DNA from: Chitinophaga tropicalis
GTDB taxonomy: Bacteria > Bacteroidota > Bacteroidia > Chitinophagales > Chitinophagaceae
Direction: 5' to 3'
NCBI RefSeq assembly: GCF_009758205.1
Contig: NZ_WRXN01000011.1
Coordinates: 221,437-285,436 of the forward strand
DNA length: 64,000 bases
Positions 62,742 through 64,000 of the stretch are shown one piece after another (the first letter of the stretch is position 1; every line of letters starts with the position of its first letter). The translations under genes and the position numbers were made by a program. Under the pieces are notes generated by a model. The model was given only the letters and a program-made list of their open reading frames with translations, was not told the DNA's origin and ran no database searches.

Positions 62742-63857
62742 ATGAAAAGGATTATTGTATTGATCGCATTCATTTTGCCGCTCGGATCAATTGCCCAGAC
62801 CAAACTTACAGAAACCATTACAGAGGATTTTTCTACAAAAATGGCTAAGCGATATGAGCTGAGAGATGACTCCCTGATACTTTTTGTTACCGAACAGATG
62901 TCAAGAAGCGGGGCCGGCGGACTGGATATAGACAAGACGATGACCGAACTTAAAAGTGATCCTGCCGCCCTGGATGCGGCACTGAAATATCTCTACCAGT
63001 TCAGCGACTGTAACAGGCAGGGGTTCATCGCTAACCTCCGGAAGCTGAACCTGCTCAACAACAGTGTGTTCCCCCTGGCAACATATACCGTGAACAAATT
63101 TAAGAATGAGGCGAAAGACCTGGCAGAAGAGAAATCCACTCTCTATAAAACCGGGGCTATTCCTGCCACTTCTCCAAGACCGGTATATATACCAGCCCTG
63201 GCTAAAGCGAAGGAAACGAATGCACCACAGGAACCAGGCAGTGAACCGGCACCTTCCACTTCTACGGATGTGACTCCGGGTACGGACCCTGCTACAACTA
63301 CTACAACACCGGCTACTGCAACAGCTGCTCCTGCAGAAGATACCTATAACTGGGATGTGAGGACCATTTTCAAGCTACGCCAGCCCGAACAGCTGGAAGC
63401 ATTATATGGTAAGGATAATGTTGTGGAACGCCCTGCCACAGACCTGCTGGGCAATGAAATCCAGGCAAAAGCCTATTATGTGTTTCCTGATACAGAGAAT
63501 GAAATGCAGGTAGTATTTGATGGAGATAATGCCCCCAGTGTGACATTTGCAGGCGAACGCTCAAAATGGAAATCTCCGTTTGGGCTGAAAGTAGGCGATC
63601 CTGTGGAGAAAGTGAATAAAGTGAATGGCAGGAGCTTTAAGATCAATGGATTTGAATGGGATAATGGCGGAACTGTAGCCAGCTGGAATGGTGGGGCCAT
63701 AGATGGTAAGGGAGTAGCTATCCTGTTTAAAGCTAATAATTCCGGGGATCCCAAATTATACGACCAGGTGACGGGGGATAAGAAAGTCAGTTCTGATCTT
63801 TCTGCATTGAAGAAGCTGGAAGTGGTTGTGGAGAAGATAGCTTTCAAGAGTAATTAA
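62742..63857 (+). CDS. Secreted protein of unknown function
   Basis: A 371-residue exported protein (signal MKRIIVLIAFILPLGSIAQ). An N-terminal helical domain (about 20-130; LDAALKYLYQFSDCNRQGFI, NKFKNEAKDLAEE) is followed by a Thr/Pro/Ala-rich linker (about 150-205) and a C-terminal beta-rich domain (FKLRQPEQLEALYGKDNVVE, FGLKVGDPVEKVNKVNGRSF, WDNGGTVASWNGG). I know no family for it. An 85-base gap separates it from the operon, so it may or may not be co-transcribed. Confidence 0.75.
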   Translation: MKRIIVLIAFILPLGSIAQTKLTETITEDFSTKMAKRYELRDDSLILFVTEQMSRSGAGGLDIDKTMTELKSDPAALDAALKYLYQFSDCNRQGFIANLRKLNLLNNSVFPLATYTVNKFKNEAKDLAEEKSTLYKTGAIPATSPRPVYIPALAKAKETNAPQEPGSEPAPSTSTDVTPGTDPATTTTTPATATAAPAEDTYNWDVRTIFKLRQPEQLEALYGKDNVVERPATDLLGNEIQAKAYYVFPDTENEMQVVFDGDNAPSVTFAGERSKWKSPFGLKVGDPVEKVNKVNGRSFKINGFEWDNGGTVASWNGGAIDGKGVAILFKANNSGDPKLYDQVTGDKKVSSDLSALKKLEVVVEKIAFKSN

Positions 63858-63873
63858 TTATAGCAGGGAACTG

Positions 63874-64000
63874 ATTGAGTAGGAAGGTAGGGATTAGTTC
63901 CCTACCTGTCCCCTCTAGCCACCGTACGTACGGTTCCGTATACGGCGGCCCATCAGAATAAAGCATTGGGAAGGGTACTTAACTCACATAGAGATAGGTA
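63874..64000 (-). mobile_element. 3' end of a group II intron (domains V and VI), continuing past the window
   Basis: Read on the minus strand, a 30-base domain V core lies at 63919-63948: CCGCCGTA pairs with TACGGTGG, an inner TACG/CGTA stem closes a GAAC-type loop, and a two-base CG bulge lies on the 3' side, all as expected. Domain VI follows (AGGTAGGG / CCCTACCT, 7-base loop, 63885-63907), then CTTCCTACTCAAT, resembling known 3' ends. The likely 3' splice site is near 63874. The reverse transcriptase gene would lie beyond base 64000. The CGC-type triad suggests class C. Confidence 0.65.

Noticed and set aside
63885..63907. Terminator of the secreted protein gene ending at 63857
   Set aside because: The hairpin lacks a T run on the plus strand and fits domain VI of the group II intron on the minus strand next to a clear domain V.
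1..64000. tRNA, rRNA, CRISPR arrays, prophage or insertion sequences
   Set aside because: No cloverleaf, ribosomal sequence, regular spaced repeats, transposase or phage structural genes were recognised by eye; only the group II intron tail is mobile-type.

Overview
The window looks like chromosomal DNA from a Bacteroidota member, most likely Chitinophagaceae and Chitinophaga-like. Support comes from a SusC/SusD pair, a secreted peptidase with a type IX (Por) secretion C-terminal domain, GH29 and GH92 exo-glycosidases, lipoproteins of Bacteroidota type, few Shine-Dalgarno sequences, and two promoters that match the Bacteroidota consensus TTTG-N19/20-TAnnTTTG. The genus is inference. I recognised no rRNA, tRNA or CRISPR array.

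Layout. 1-3.7 kb: end of a subtilisin-like secreted peptidase, converging on a GH29 fucosidase. 3.8-7.6 kb: the oxidative pentose phosphate operon gnd-zwf-pgl (minus strand). 7.7-13.6 kb: a complete urease operon ureA-B-C-E-F-G-D plus a nickel permease (minus), with two back-to-back hairpins in the ureA-ureB gap. 13.7-18 kb: PEP carboxylase, a TonB-type protein with a long leader carrying a terminator-like hairpin, then a divergent TonB-dependent receptor. 20-24 kb: galT, galK and a LacI-family regulator, with two matching operator-like sites before galK. 24-31 kb: a membrane acyltransferase, an SDR without the usual Tyr, and a SusD/SusC pair. 31-38 kb: a secreted unknown, a wall amidase, a GH92 mannosidase, an S41 peptidase and an aldo/keto reductase. 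38.4-43.3 kb: a defence-type pair (McrB-like AAA+ protein and a DUF2357 nuclease-fold protein with degenerate catalytic residues) beside a T5orf172/GIY-YIG-like protein. 43.4-44.2 kb: a Tyr/Gly-rich secreted protein.

44.8-62.7 kb is the most distinctive region: a tightly packed nine-gene operon (plus strand) that I read as a lipid/polyketide biosynthetic cluster. It encodes a 2316-residue protein (two flavin-type TIM barrels, KS, AT, two ACPs, KR), a 1409-residue protein (KS, AT, double-hotdog DH, phosphopantetheinyl transferase), a free ACP, an alpha/beta hydrolase, two GT1 glycosyltransferases, two PapA5/condensation-type acyltransferases and a small membrane protein. Together these suggest a reduced acyl chain that is built iteratively, released or transferred, glycosylated and esterified: a glycolipid. 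The product is unknown.

After a secreted protein of unknown function, the right edge holds, on the minus strand, what looks like the 3' end (domains V and VI) of a group II intron continuing beyond the window.
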